Shown: one piece after another, positions 8,533-17,015 of the stretch
Numbering within the stretch: position 1 is the first letter of the stretch
Layout of the letters: each line of letters begins with the position of its first letter
NCBI RefSeq assembly: GCF_014842875.1
Contig: NZ_JACYXZ010000004.1
Location: forward strand, 236,532 to 300,531
Reading direction: 5' to 3'
From: Nocardioides donggukensis
Lineage (GTDB): Bacteria > Actinomycetota > Actinomycetes > Propionibacteriales > Nocardioidaceae
DNA length: 64,000 bases
Translations under genes and position numbers: made by a program
Notes under the pieces: model-generated
Databases searched by the model: none
Told to the model about the DNA's origin: nothing
The model's input: the letters and a program-made list of their open reading frames with translations, nothing else

Positions 8533-10857
8533 GTGCCCTCGTCTCCCCCGTCCTCGACGCCTCCGGTCCGGGACCTCGTCACCCGGCTCAGCGCGGGCGA
8601 CCGGGCCGACCGGCTGACGCACCTGGAGGTCCTGCCTCCGCGTGCCGCGACGTACGCCGACTGGCCGGCCTGGGCGCCCGGGGACGTGGTCGCCGCCTGG
8701 CAGGGCCGGGGCGTCGACCGTCCGTGGGCACACCAGGTGGAGGCCGCCGACCACGCCTGGGCCGGGCGCCACGTCGTGGTCTCCACGGGGACCGCGTCGG
8801 GCAAGTCGCTGGCCTACCAGCTGCCGGCGGCGACGGCCAGCCTCACCGGGCGCGGCGCGCGCGGGGAGCGCGGGGCCGGCACGCTCTACGTGGCGCCGAC
8901 CAAGGCACTGGCCCAGGACCAGCTGTCCGGGCTGCTCGACCTGGGCCTCGGTCTGCGCGCCACCACCCACGACGGGGACAGCTCCCGGGAGCAGCGGGAC
9001 TGGGCCCGCGACCACGCGGAGCTCCTGCTGACGAACCCCGACATGCTGCACCACTCGCTGCTGCCGGGGCACGAGCGCTGGGGACGCTTCCTCGGCTCGC
9101 TGCGGTTCGTCGTCATCGACGAGTGCCACCACTACCGGGGTGTGTTCGGTGCTCACGTGTCCCACGTGCTGCGACGACTGCGCCGGGTCTGCGCTCTGCA
9201 CGGCGCCGACCCGACGTTCGTGCTGGCCTCGGCGACCGTGGCCGAGCCGGCCGAGCTCGCCTCCCGGCTCACGGGCCACGACGTGGTGGCGGTGACCGAG
9301 GACGCCTCGCCGCGCGGGCAGGTGGCCCTGGCGCTGTGGGAGCCGGGCTTCACCTCGTTCGTGGGAGAGAACGGGGCACCGGTACGCCGTGCCGCGACGT
9401 CCGAGGTCGCCGACCTGCTCACCGACCTCGTCCTGGAGGGGGCCCGGACGCTCGCCTTCGTCCGCTCCCGCCGAGGCGCCGAGACGGTCGCCCAGACCTC
9501 GGCCGGTCACCTGGCCGAGGTCGCGCCGGAGCTGGCCGGCCGGGTCGCGCCGTACCGCGGCGGCTACCTCCCCGAGGAGCGCCGGGCCCTGGAGCAGCGC
9601 CTCCGGTCCGGTGAGCTCCTCGGGCTGGCCACCACCAACGCGCTCGAGCTCGGCATCGACGTCAGCGGTCTGGACGCCGTGCTCCTGGCCGGCTTCCCCG
9701 GCACGCGGGCCGCCCTGTGGCAGCAGGTCGGCCGGGCCGGCCGGGGTGCCCGCGATGCCCTCGGGGTCCTGGTGGCGCGCGACGACCCGCTCGACACCTA
9801 CCTGGTCACCCACCCCGAGTCGCTGCTGGGGAGGCCGGTGGAGGCGTGCGTCTTCGACCCCGGCAACCCGTACGTGCTGGGGCCGCACCTGTGCGCGGCC
9901 GCCGCGGAGTCACCCCTGTCCGTCGGCGACCTGCCGCTGTTCGGTCCCACCGCGCGCGAGGCTGTGGACTCGTTGGCCGCGTCGGGCCTGCTCCGACGCC
10001 GGTCGTCGCGCTGGTTCTGGACCGACCGGCGACGGGCCAGCGACCTCGCCGACATCCGGTCGGTCGGCGGTGCGCCGGTCCAGCTCGTCGAGTCCGCCAC
10101 CGGGCGGGTGGTCGGCACCGTCGACGCCGCCGCGGCCCACGGCTCCGCCCACCCCGGGGCCGTCTACGTGCACCTCGGCGAGACCTGGCTGGTCTCCGAG
10201 CTGGACCTCGGGACCAACGTCGCCATGATGGACCGGGCCGAGGTCGACCACAGCACGTCGGCCCGGGAGGTCACCGACATCCGGATCGTGCAGGAGCGCC
10301 GGCACGAGGCCTGGGGGCGGTGCCGGCTCGCCGTCGGGGAGGTGGAGGTCTCCCACCAGGTGGTGTCCTACCTGCGACGCCGGGTGCCGACGGGGGAGGT
10401 GCTCTCCGAGGAGCCGCTGGACCTGCCCGAGCGCAGTCTGCGCACGACCGCCGTCTGGTGGACGGTCCCCCCGGGGGTGCTCTCCGACGCCGGCCTCGAG
10501 GACTCGGACCTGCCGGGATCGGCGCACGCCGCCGAGCACGCCTCGATCGGGTTGCTTCCGCTGTTCGCGACCTGCGACCGCTGGGACATCGGCGGGGTCT
10601 CGACGGCCCTCCATCCGGACACCGGCATGCTGACCGTCTTCGTCCACGACGGGCACCCCGGTGGTGCGGGCTTCGCCGAGCGGGGCTTCACCTCGGCCCG
10701 GACCTGGCTCACCGCCACCCGGGAGGCGATCGCGAGCTGCGGGTGTGCCGAGGGGTGCCCGTCCTGCATCCAGTCCCCCAAGTGCGGCAACCAGAACAGC
10801 CCGCTCGACAAGGCCGGGGCCGTCGCGCTGCTCGACGTCCTGCTGGCCGACGCCTGA
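8533..10857 (+). CDS. DEAD/DEAH-box helicase with C-terminal DUF1998 zinc region
   Basis: 774 aa SF2 helicase. Walker A is STGTASGKS (K91), the DExH box is DECH (about 196-199), and the helicase C domain contains [15 protein letters not shown] and QQVGRAGR. The C terminus has four cysteines in [18 protein letters not shown], the DUF1998 metal-binding region of MrfA-like helicases, which take part in DNA repair. In actinobacteria this family sits in a conserved helicase/secretion neighbourhood with the Tad genes, as here, though a filament cluster now lies between them. The start at 8533 is preferred over the longer open frame because the family begins near PVRDLVTRL. Confidence 0.9.
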   Translation: MPSSPPSSTPPVRDLVTRLSAGDRADRLTHLEVLPPRAATYADWPAWAPGDVVAAWQGRGVDRPWAHQVEAADHAWAGRHVVVSTGTASGKSLAYQLPAATASLTGRGARGERGAGTLYVAPTKALAQDQLSGLLDLGLGLRATTHDGDSSREQRDWARDHAELLLTNPDMLHHSLLPGHERWGRFLGSLRFVVIDECHHYRGVFGAHVSHVLRRLRRVCALHGADPTFVLASATVAEPAELASRLTGHDVVAVTEDASPRGQVALALWEPGFTSFVGENGAPVRRAATSEVADLLTDLVLEGARTLAFVRSRRGAETVAQTSAGHLAEVAPELAGRVAPYRGGYLPEERRALEQRLRSGELLGLATTNALELGIDVSGLDAVLLAGFPGTRAALWQQVGRAGRGARDALGVLVARDDPLDTYLVTHPESLLGRPVEACVFDPGNPYVLGPHLCAAAAESPLSVGDLPLFGPTAREAVDSLAASGLLRRRSSRWFWTDRRRASDLADIRSVGGAPVQLVESATGRVVGTVDAAAAHGSAHPGAVYVHLGETWLVSELDLGTNVAMMDRAEVDHSTSAREVTDIRIVQERRHEAWGRCRLAVGEVEVSHQVVSYLRRRVPTGEVLSEEPLDLPERSLRTTAVWWTVPPGVLSDAGLEDSDLPGSAHAAEHASIGLLPLFATCDRWDIGGVSTALHPDTGMLTVFVHDGHPGGAGFAERGFTSARTWLTATREAIASCGCAEGCPSCIQSPKCGNQNSPLDKAGAVALLDVLLADA

Positions 10858-10902
10858 GCCGAGCGGGTGCCGGGCCCGGCCGGACTCTGGGCCTGGGCCG
10901 GC

Positions 10903-10977
10903 GTCTGGGCCCGGCCGACGTCAGGGCCCGGTCGGCGTCCGGGCCCGGCCGGCGTCAGGGCCCGGCCGGCGTCAGGG
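10903..10977. repeat. 17-bp tandem repeat (about 4.4 copies)
   Basis: Units of 17 bp of the form GTCAGGGCCCGGCCGGC start at 10903, 10920, 10937 and 10954, with a partial unit from 10971. Variation is one or two bases per unit. Degenerate copies extend back to about 10865. The array fills the space between the convergent helicase and signal peptidase genes, and its last bases overlap the latter's stop codon. Confidence 0.85.
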
Positions 10978-12288
10978 CAGCGAGACCGGGGCCGGCACGC
11001 AGACCCGCCGCGTGCCGTTGCCGGAGAACACCACCAGGTTGGAGGCGGCCGACTCACCGCCGGGCACGATCGCGACCAGCCAGAACGAGCCCGCGACGTT
11101 GTTCAGGCCGGCCACCAGCTCGGCACTGCGCACCGTGCCCGGGGTGATCGACTGGGGCGGGTACAGGTCGTCGGTGTAGCGGATCTCGAACGACGAGGGG
11201 TTCACGCTGGAGGTCCAGTCGATCGAGGTGGTCTGGTTGCCGTTGCTCACCGTGCAGCCCGTGATGCGCGGCGCCGGAGGCGTCGCGACGGCGCGGCTGA
11301 ACGTGCCTGAGGTGGCGCCCGCGGAGTCGGTGTAGAACGCCTCGGTCTGCCGCGGCGCCGGGAGCAGCGCCAGCCCCAGCGCGACCGCGCAGACCACGAC
11401 GGCGAGCGGCTTGCGCAGGTCGCGACGGGGGCCGCCGGGCTCCCCGGTGCCGCCCGAATCCCCCGACTCGGTGCCGGTGGCGTCCGCCTCCTCGGACCAC
11501 TGCTGGAGCACGGCGTCCCAGTCGGCCGGCAGCCAGTCCTGGTCGGGCTCGCTCGGCCGCCAGCCGGTCGTGGTCGGGCCGATCGGTACGGCGACCTCGG
11601 CAGGGACGGCATCGACCAGGTCGGTGGGACGGTGCGCGAGCCCCTGCTCCGGCTCCATGCCGGGACCCGTCTCTGGACCTGCCTCCGGGCCCGGCTCCGG
11701 ATCTGTCCCGGAACCCGGCTCGGAACCCTGCTCGGAGCCGGGCAGCGGTGCCCGCCGCCCGAACGCGATGACCAGCGCCACGGCCGCCAGGGCGCCGCCG
11801 CCGAACATCCCCACCGGTCCGCTGAGCCAGGTGGCGACGTACCCGGCCCGCGGGATGTCGAAGAGCACCCGGTCGGCCTCGCGCACGACGTACACGTCGC
11901 TGTCGACCACGCGGTTCGCGTCGCCCCGGAGCACCAGGCTGGCCTGGTCGCCGGAGAGCGCCACGTCCTCGATGCGGTGGGTGACCCGGACGTCGCCCTT
12001 GGTCAGCACGGTCACCACGTCGCCGACCGCGAGGTCGGTCGCGGGCACGGTGCGGGAGACGGCCAGCGCGCCGGTCTCGATGGCGGGCGCCATCGAGCCG
12101 GACCTGAACACGACGAGCCGCAGGTCGAGCGTCACCGCGGCGAGCGCGACGAGCACGCAGAGCACGCCCGCCACCGCGCCGGCGGTCAGGGCGGCCTCCC
12201 GGAGCAGCCCGGGGAGCCGGGTGCGCAGGGGTGCCGCGGTTTCCGGGCTCCCCGGGCTCCGCGTGCTCGTCGCGCTCGTCGTCGTCAT
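10972..12288 (-). CDS. Signal peptidase I (SipW/S26B type) fused to a C-terminal exported domain
   Basis: 438 aa. Residues about 33-53 form a membrane segment. The catalytic serine is S65 in FRSGSMAP and the general base is H104 in VTHRIED, as in ER/archaeal-type signal peptidases, with D123 in RGDANRV. A second membrane segment follows at about 185-205. Next comes an acidic Glu/Pro/Gly linker, then a third hydrophobic segment and AFYTDSAGATSGTFSRA, which resembles the cleavage region of SipW-dependent substrates, and a ~110-residue Fn3-like domain. The start ATG overlaps the stop of the upstream TasA-like gene (ATGA). The peptidase-plus-substrate layout in one open frame is unusual. Peptidase function is well supported; the role of the C-terminal domain is inferred. 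Confidence 0.82.
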   Translation of the reverse strand: MTTTSATSTRSPGSPETAAPLRTRLPGLLREAALTAGAVAGVLCVLVALAAVTLDLRLVVFRSGSMAPAIETGALAVSRTVPATDLAVGDVVTVLTKGDVRVTHRIEDVALSGDQASLVLRGDANRVVDSDVYVVREADRVLFDIPRAGYVATWLSGPVGMFGGGALAAVALVIAFGRRAPLPGSEQGSEPGSGTDPEPGPEAGPETGPGMEPEQGLAHRPTDLVDAVPAEVAVPIGPTTTGWRPSEPDQDWLPADWDAVLQQWSEEADATGTESGDSGGTGEPGGPRRDLRKPLAVVVCAVALGLALLPAPRQTEAFYTDSAGATSGTFSRAVATPPAPRITGCTVSNGNQTTSIDWTSSVNPSSFEIRYTDDLYPPQSITPGTVRSAELVAGLNNVAGSFWLVAIVPGGESAASNLVVFSGNGTRRVCVPAPVSLP

Positions 12289-12890
12289 CAGGGTGCGCCG
12301 ACCTGCTTGGCGTTGAAGGTGAACGTGGCGGTGGTGGACTGGCCCTGCCCGGTGGTGGTCCCGGACGGCAGGGTGGCGCTGACGCAGACGTTCTCGCTGC
12401 CGGAGGCGGCCACGGGCCGGTTGGCCGAGATCACCTGCTGTGCGGTGTTCATCGTCGCGTTGAAGGTCTGGGTGCCGCCGGTGCAGGACATCGACGCGCC
12501 GGACCCGCTCACCGCGCCACCGGGCACCACCCGGAAGACGAGGAGCGACCCGAGCGGCCCCGGCGCGACCCCGGTGGCGGTGTAGGTGAAGTCGATGCTG
12601 CCGGCGTTCTGGACGTTGACCGCGGCGGCCTTGGACTGGCCGGGCTCCATGTTGGCCAGGGCGAAGCTGCTCGTGAACGCCGCGGGGTTGTTGTCGGCCC
12701 CGTTCAGCTTGATGTCGAGGGTCCCGGCGGTGAACGTGCCGCCCTGGAGGGTGGCGGTGTCGGTCCAGTAGGCCAGCGTGCTGACCGTCCCGAGGCCGAG
12801 CACGATGCCCAGGCTGAGGACCGCCCTCGTGCGCGCGCTGCGCAGCCCTCGCAGCAGTCGGCGCGGGGTGGGGAGTGTGCGGTCGGTCAT
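12288..12890 (-). CDS. SipW-dependent signal peptide protein, TasA/camelysin-like
   Basis: 200 aa secreted protein. The N terminus is basic, then a hydrophobic stretch, then STLAYWTDTATLQGGTFTAG, the typical SipW-type motif: a hydrophobic core followed by AYWTD and GTF(T)AG. The mature part is a beta-rich domain with two cysteines, rich in Thr/Ser/Ala, like TasA/camelysin filament subunits. It overlaps the LPDTG gene upstream by 4 bp and the fused signal peptidase downstream by 3 bp, so all are probably co-translated. It is probably a substrate of one or both neighbouring peptidases. Confidence 0.8.
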   Translation of the reverse strand: MTDRTLPTPRRLLRGLRSARTRAVLSLGIVLGLGTVSTLAYWTDTATLQGGTFTAGTLDIKLNGADNNPAAFTSSFALANMEPGQSKAAAVNVQNAGSIDFTYTATGVAPGPLGSLLVFRVVPGGAVSGSGASMSCTGGTQTFNATMNTAQQVISANRPVAASGSENVCVSATLPSGTTTGQGQSTTATFTFNAKQVGAP

Positions 12891-13657
12891 GCGTGCCTCC
12901 GGTGGTCTTCGTCGTCGCGACGACGTCCGAGAACGAGTGAGAGCCCGACGCCGACGAGTGTCGCGCCGAGTGCGAGGAGCCAGCCGATGGCCGGCGCCCC
13001 CGTGTCGGGAAGGTTGCCGAGGGCCAGGCCCCCGGGTGTGTCCTGGAGCGGAGCGCCCGGGGCGCCCGAGCCGGCCGGGACGGCCGGCTCCCCGGGGGAG
13101 CCGGGCCCACCGGGAGTGCCGGGCCCACCGGGAGTGCCGGGGTCCCCGGGCGCCGGGTTGGCCGGGTCCGGGGTGACGATGTCGTCGGTGACCTGGGTGA
13201 GGCGCAGCCCGAGCGCCAGCTCGGACGACCTCAGCTGGGTGTCGTTGCCGGCCGCCTCGGCGAATCGCGCCGTCACCCGGAGCCGGGCCGACCTGCCGGG
13301 CTTCAGCAGGGCCCGGGAGCGCAGCTGGCCGTCCTGGTCGGTGGACGCCCAGCGACCGCCCGCGCCGCGGACCGTGATCCGGAGGACACCGAGGTCGATG
13401 AGCGAGCCGAGGTGGTCGTCGAGGACGTCGACGACCAGGCGGCCGGGCTGGGCGGCCGCGTTGCGGACGTGGAAGGTGGCGGTGCGCCGGTCGCCGGGCA
13501 CCCAGCGAAGGGCGTTGTCGAACAGCGGCCGGTCCAGCTCGCGGGCGAAGCTGCGCCCGTCGTTGCTGACCAGCAGCTGGTCGGCCGCGAGCGCCGGGGC
13601 CGGGCTCCAGCCGGACAGGCAGAGCGCGAGCGCCAGGACGCCGAGCACGCGCCTCAC
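12887..13657 (-). CDS. LPXTG-anchored surface protein with collagen-like stalk
   Basis: 256 aa. There is a Sec signal peptide (LGVLALALCLSG, cleavage near APALAA), then an Ig-like domain of about 130 residues. Next comes a Gly-Pro-rich stalk with PGTPGGPGTPGGPGSPGEP. The C-terminal sorting signal is NLPDTG, then a hydrophobic stretch and GRRRDDEDHRR. LPDTG is a sortase motif, so the protein should be linked to the cell wall. No sortase gene is in the window. The GTG start at 13657 overlaps the stop of the signal peptidase upstream (GTGA). It may anchor or cap the TasA-like filament, but that is inference. Confidence 0.82.
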   Translation of the reverse strand: MRRVLGVLALALCLSGWSPAPALAADQLLVSNDGRSFARELDRPLFDNALRWVPGDRRTATFHVRNAAAQPGRLVVDVLDDHLGSLIDLGVLRITVRGAGGRWASTDQDGQLRSRALLKPGRSARLRVTARFAEAAGNDTQLRSSELALGLRLTQVTDDIVTPDPANPAPGDPGTPGGPGTPGGPGSPGEPAVPAGSGAPGAPLQDTPGGLALGNLPDTGAPAIGWLLALGATLVGVGLSLVLGRRRDDEDHRRHA

Positions 13658-14250
13658 GGGCGTGCCCCGGCGTCCTCGAGGACCGGCTCGGCGTCGTCGT
13701 CCGGTGCACCGGCCGGACGACGACGCCCGCGCGCGGCGGTGGCGAACATGAACGAGGCGTAGCCGAGCAGGACCACGGCCACGCCGGTCACCATCGTGTT
13801 GCGCTTGTTCTGGTCGACCGCGACGTGCAGCCGGCCGACGTACGGCACGGAGTACCAGAGCCGGCCCTTGATCTGGACCGGGATGACCTCGCCCTCGTCG
13901 GCCACCCGGTTCGCGTCGCCCTGCGTGCGGAACGCCGGACCGCCCTTGCCGTCGCTGGTCACCGCGATCACACGGTGCGTCACGACCGCCGGCTGCCCGG
14001 AGGCGAGCTGGTAGGTGATGACGTCGCCGACGTTGATCTCGGCCGGGTCGACCGGCCTGACGACGACCAGGGTGCCGGGCGGAGCCGTCGGCACCATGGA
14101 CGAGGTCAGGATCGCGTACGGCGTGGCGCCGCCGACCCTGGGGATGAGCACCGCGACCGTGATCAGCAGCACCATCGCGGCCACGAACGTCCAGGCGACC
14201 GCGGTGGTCACCAGGCGCAGGGCCGTCGCTGTGTGCCGTCTCGCGGTCAC
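13654..14250 (-). CDS. Signal peptidase I, SipW/ER type
   Basis: 198 aa, with membrane segments near residues 17-37 and at the C terminus (NTMVTGVAVVLLGYASFMFA). The catalytic serine is S51 in LTSSMVPT, the histidine is H92 in VTHRVIAV, and D112 lies in TQGDANRVAD. His instead of Lys marks the S26B subfamily that processes SipW-dependent substrates. The start at 14250 is preferred over 14304 because GAGAGAGG lies just upstream and the upstream extension falls in a hairpin. First gene of a four-gene overlapping operon. Confidence 0.88.
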   Translation of the reverse strand: MTARRHTATALRLVTTAVAWTFVAAMVLLITVAVLIPRVGGATPYAILTSSMVPTAPPGTLVVVRPVDPAEINVGDVITYQLASGQPAVVTHRVIAVTSDGKGGPAFRTQGDANRVADEGEVIPVQIKGRLWYSVPYVGRLHVAVDQNKRNTMVTGVAVVLLGYASFMFATAARGRRRPAGAPDDDAEPVLEDAGARP

Positions 14251-14275
14251 GGGTGCCTCTCTCGTCAGGACCGGT

Positions 14276-14307
14276 GGTGTGGTTGCCGCGGCTGCGGCAA
14301 CCACACC
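14276..14307 (-). terminator. 14-bp perfect hairpin between TasA-like gene and peptidase operon
   Basis: Arms 14276-14289 and 14294-14307 are perfectly complementary with a 4-nt loop. The hairpin lies just after the stop of the first TasA-like gene and before the peptidase start. It may act as a leaky terminator that makes the structural protein more abundant than the peptidases. Confidence 0.6.
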
Positions 14308-14332
14308 GTCCGGACCGGGTGGGTGCGGTGGA

Positions 14333-14878
14333 TCAGTTGTGGACCTGGGTCAGGCTCACGGTGTAGTCGGAGAGCTCGAGCGCGAGGTCCTGCGAGGTGT
14401 TGTCCTCGGCGCCGTAGGGGAAGGTCACGGTGATCGTGGCCTTCAGCTCCTCGCCGTCGTTGCCCTCGGTGATCTCGGTGATGGTCGCGTCGCCGATCGT
14501 GAACGATGCCGCCGTGGTCACCTTGGCCGCCAGGTCGCCGGTGGAGGCGCCGCCGGTGGTCGCGAGGGTGGCCCGCAGGTGGTCGCCGACCGCGTTGACG
14601 TCGAAGGTGCACTCCTTGGTGATGACGTCGCCGGGCACCAGCGTGCTGCCCGTGCCGAACACGGCGTCGGCGGTGGCCTCGTCGCCGTCGAGGATCCAGT
14701 CGGCGGCCGCGCAGCTGTCGGCGTCACCCGTGGTGTCGTCGAGGCTCATCTGGCCGGACGAGATGGTGCTGCCACCGATCGTGACCGCGTCGGACCAGTA
14801 GGCCAGCGAGCCGGCTCCGCCGAGCAGCAGAACGCCCGCTGTCGCTGCGGCCACGGCACCCTTGGTTGAGTTGCGCAT
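14333..14878 (-). CDS. SipW-dependent signal peptide protein, TasA-like
   Basis: 181 aa secreted protein. MRNSTKGAVAAATAGVLLL is followed by GSLAYWSDAVTIGGSTISSG, the SipW-type cleavage region. The mature domain is acidic, rich in Thr/Ala/Asp, has two cysteines, and is predicted all-beta. It resembles the protein at 12288-12890 in architecture. The ATG at 14878 gives a short basic N region; ATG 14899 in frame is an alternative with MNGDDSRMRN. It is the first gene of the cluster and probably the major subunit. Upstream (14900-15029) no gene is seen; the promoter should lie there. Confidence 0.78.
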   Translation of the reverse strand: MRNSTKGAVAAATAGVLLLGGAGSLAYWSDAVTIGGSTISSGQMSLDDTTGDADSCAAADWILDGDEATADAVFGTGSTLVPGDVITKECTFDVNAVGDHLRATLATTGGASTGDLAAKVTTAASFTIGDATITEITEGNDGEELKATITVTFPYGAEDNTSQDLALELSDYTVSLTQVHN

Positions 14879-15029
14879 GCGTGAGTCATCCCCATTCATC
14901 GTGTGTGGGCGGCCCCTGGCCGCTCCCCCCGGTGGTGCGGACCCGACTGGGTCCCCCAGGGTGAACACTGGGGTCGGCCACCGGTGCCGGCGTGCGGTTT
15001 GGGGCCCCGGTGGACACGCTGTGGATGAT

Positions 15030-15518
15030 TTATGTCCGAGGCGTAACCGTGCCGCCCGCCCCGGGCCCCGCGCGTGCCGTGGCTGTGGGGGTCCACCCGA
15101 ATCCCAGGTACCGCGGACCCACCACCCGCGCCTCGACGAGCACGTCCGCGTCGAGCACCGTGCAGGCACTCAGCCGGGCGCCGTTGGCCTCGGCGATCCG
15201 CGCCGACGCCCCGCAGGCGTCCTCGCCGCGGGCGAGCGCGGTCGCGCCGGCGAGGGCTGCCAGATCGACGGCCCCCTGCGCCCGACGGTGTGCGGCCGTG
15301 GTCGCGGCGACGAAGGCTGCAGCCAGACCGATCAGGAGCAGCACCCCGGCGAGCGCCACGAGGAGCACGCTGGCCGTGCCCTCGTGGTGCCGACCCGCGC
15401 GGCGGGGGCGGCCAGGCTGAGGGCCGGGCTTGGGGCCCCGCGTGAAGACGGGCTGAAGACCAGGCCGAATACCGGGCTGAAGACCGGGCTGAAGACCCGG
15501 GTCACGGTGGCGGCTCAC
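15030..15518 (-). CDS. TadE/TadG-like pilus assembly protein (helicase/secretion neighbourhood TadE-like)
   Basis: 162 aa. The N-terminal leader is rich in GLQP/GPQPG repeats. Then GRHHEGTASVLLVALAGVLLLIG gives a single membrane segment preceded by a TadE-type cleavage region, followed by a periplasm-side domain with two cysteines. It is the last gene of the Tad operon, overlapping tadE by 4 bp (GTGA). These proteins are pseudopilin-like parts of the Flp/Tad pilus. The leader is encoded by 12-nt repeats (about 15434-15505), so its length may vary between strains. Confidence 0.75.
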   Translation of the reverse strand: MSRHRDPGLQPGLQPGIRPGLQPVFTRGPKPGPQPGRPRRAGRHHEGTASVLLVALAGVLLLIGLAAAFVAATTAAHRRAQGAVDLAALAGATALARGEDACGASARIAEANGARLSACTVLDADVLVEARVVGPRYLGFGWTPTATARAGPGAGGTVTPRT

Positions 15519-15958
15519 GGCTCCTCGACCAGCGCGACCGCGGTGGCGTCCGCCTCGGCTCCGGGCAGCCCGCCGAGCAGGCCCCCGGGAGGGGAAACGG
15601 GCAGGCGCACCCGGACCTCCACCCGATCGGCGTCGTGCACGACCTGCACCGTGGCACCCGGGGCGACCGTCCGCGCCAGCGCCGTGGCCCGGTCGGCCGG
15701 GTCACCCCGGGCGAGGGCCCTGGCCGCCTCCCGCGCCGCGTCGGTGGCCCGCACCTGCGCCAGCCCGACGGTGACCAGCCACAGCAGGGCGACGGTCAGC
15801 GCCACCAGCAGCGGCAGCACCAGCGCGGTCTCGGCGGTGACCGCACCCCGCTCATCGCCACCCCGGCGGGCCGGTCGCCCCCGCGCCGGCCGCCCCCGCG
15901 CCTGTCGCTCCCAGGCCGGTCGCTCCCAGGCCGGTCGCTCCCGGGCCCGGCCGGTCAC
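15515..15958 (-). CDS. tadE: TadE-like pseudopilin
   Basis: 147 aa. A repeated cytoplasmic leader (RPAWERPAWERQ, GRPARGRPARR) precedes the class III prepilin-type site GAVTAETALVLPLLVALTVA. The membrane segment is followed by a domain of about 80 residues. GTG at 15958 overlaps the DUF4244 gene stop (GTGA), which decides the start against a much longer open frame. The N-terminal leader repeats are encoded by 15-nt units around 15900-15945. The prepilin peptidase (TadV) that should cut it is not in the window. Confidence 0.82.
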   Translation of the reverse strand: MTGRARERPAWERPAWERQARGRPARGRPARRGGDERGAVTAETALVLPLLVALTVALLWLVTVGLAQVRATDAAREAARALARGDPADRATALARTVAPGATVQVVHDADRVEVRVRLPVSPPGGLLGGLPGAEADATAVALVEEP

Positions 15959-16122
15959 CCGATGCCCAGCATGGACAGCACGTGCTCGAACATCTGCCGC
16001 AGCATGCGGTCGCCGAAGCCTCCGGTCATCAGCTGGTACAGCACCCCTGCCAGCCCGGCGCCGGCGGCCGTGCCCACGGCGTACTCCGCCGTCGTGATCC
16101 CGCGTTCGTCCGGTCCACTCAT
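15955..16122 (-). CDS. DUF4244 Flp pilin-like small protein
   Basis: 55 aa. The N terminus DERGITTAEYAVGTAAGAG resembles Flp pilin signal regions, with Glu after the cleavage glycine, followed by one hydrophobic segment and a short amphipathic tail. The ATG at 16122 has GGAGGAGGGCA just upstream. Probably the main or a minor pilin of this Tad system. The 167-bp gap to tadC (16123-16289) shows nothing else. Confidence 0.85.
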   Translation of the reverse strand: MSGPDERGITTAEYAVGTAAGAGLAGVLYQLMTGGFGDRMLRQMFEHVLSMLGIG

Positions 16123-16289
16123 CCGTGCCCTCCTCCAGTACGACGGCCGCACCGTGCGGCCACCAGCACCCTTGGCGATGCCGGCGACCGCCGGGCCGGA
16201 CCCGGGTGCGGCCTGTGGAGCACGGCAGACCCCGCGCGCCCTGTGGACGCCGCCCGGGCCGTTGGCCCGGGAGCAGGGCGCGCACCCGG

Positions 16290-17015
16290 TCACCACGAGA
16301 GCGCCCCCAGCGTCGTGACGACGACCGGCACGATGCCGAGCAGCAGGAAGGCCGGCAGCAGGCAGAGGCCGAGGGGCAGCGCCGCCCGGACCCCCACGGC
16401 CCGGGCCCGGTCCTCGACGACGCTCCTGCGCTCGGCGTGCAGGTCGTCGGCCAGCCGCCGCACCTGGTCGGCCACCGGCGCTCCCGACCGCTCGGCGCGC
16501 TCCAGTGCCCGGCCCAGCGGACCCAGTCCGGGCCGGGCGGCCAGGGCTGCCCACACCCGCGTCGGCGGGACGCCGACCAGCAGCTCGGCTCGGGCGGCGA
16601 CCAGGGCCGTCGACGCCGGTCCGGGCAGGGCCCGCGACACCGCGTCGAGGGCGTCGCCCAGCCCGGAGCCCGTGCGCAGCACGAGCCCCAGGAGCAGCAC
16701 GACCTGGGGCAGCTCGGCCTCGGCCTGCTCCCGCGCCCGTCTCGAGGCGACCGGCTCGACCCGGCCGAGCAGCCAGAAGCCGCCCGCGGCCAGCGCCGGG
16801 CCGACGACCCATGCGACCGACGGATCGAGCCACACCGCGGCGGGCAGACCACACAGCAGGCTCGCCGTCGCCCGGTGCCGCCGCAGCCGACCGGGCCCGT
16901 CGGGCCGCCCCACCACCGTCCGCGCGGGTGAGGTCACCGAGCGGTACCGGTGACTCGGCCGGGCGAGGAGCACCGAGAGCGCGAGGCCCGTCGCCGAGAG
17001 CAGGGCGAGGCTCAC
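16290..17015 (-). CDS. tadC: Type II secretion F family protein, TadC
   Basis: 241 aa inner-membrane platform protein of the Tad pilus. Hydrophobic segments lie at the N terminus (SLALLSATGLALSVLL), mid-protein (ASLLCGLPAAVWL, VGPALAAGGFWLLG) and the C terminus (LGLCLLPAFLLLGIVPVVV). The GTG at 17015 overlaps the tadB stop (GTGA). The same frame stays open far upstream through tadB, but that part is a shadow of tadB. Confidence 0.85.
   Translation of the reverse strand: MSLALLSATGLALSVLLARPSHRYRSVTSPARTVVGRPDGPGRLRRHRATASLLCGLPAAVWLDPSVAWVVGPALAAGGFWLLGRVEPVASRRAREQAEAELPQVVLLLGLVLRTGSGLGDALDAVSRALPGPASTALVAARAELLVGVPPTRVWAALAARPGLGPLGRALERAERSGAPVADQVRRLADDLHAERRSVVEDRARAVGVRAALPLGLCLLPAFLLLGIVPVVVTTLGALSW

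Noticed and set aside
10903..10977. CRISPR-like tandem repeat
   Set aside because: Units are contiguous with no spacers; it is a minisatellite.
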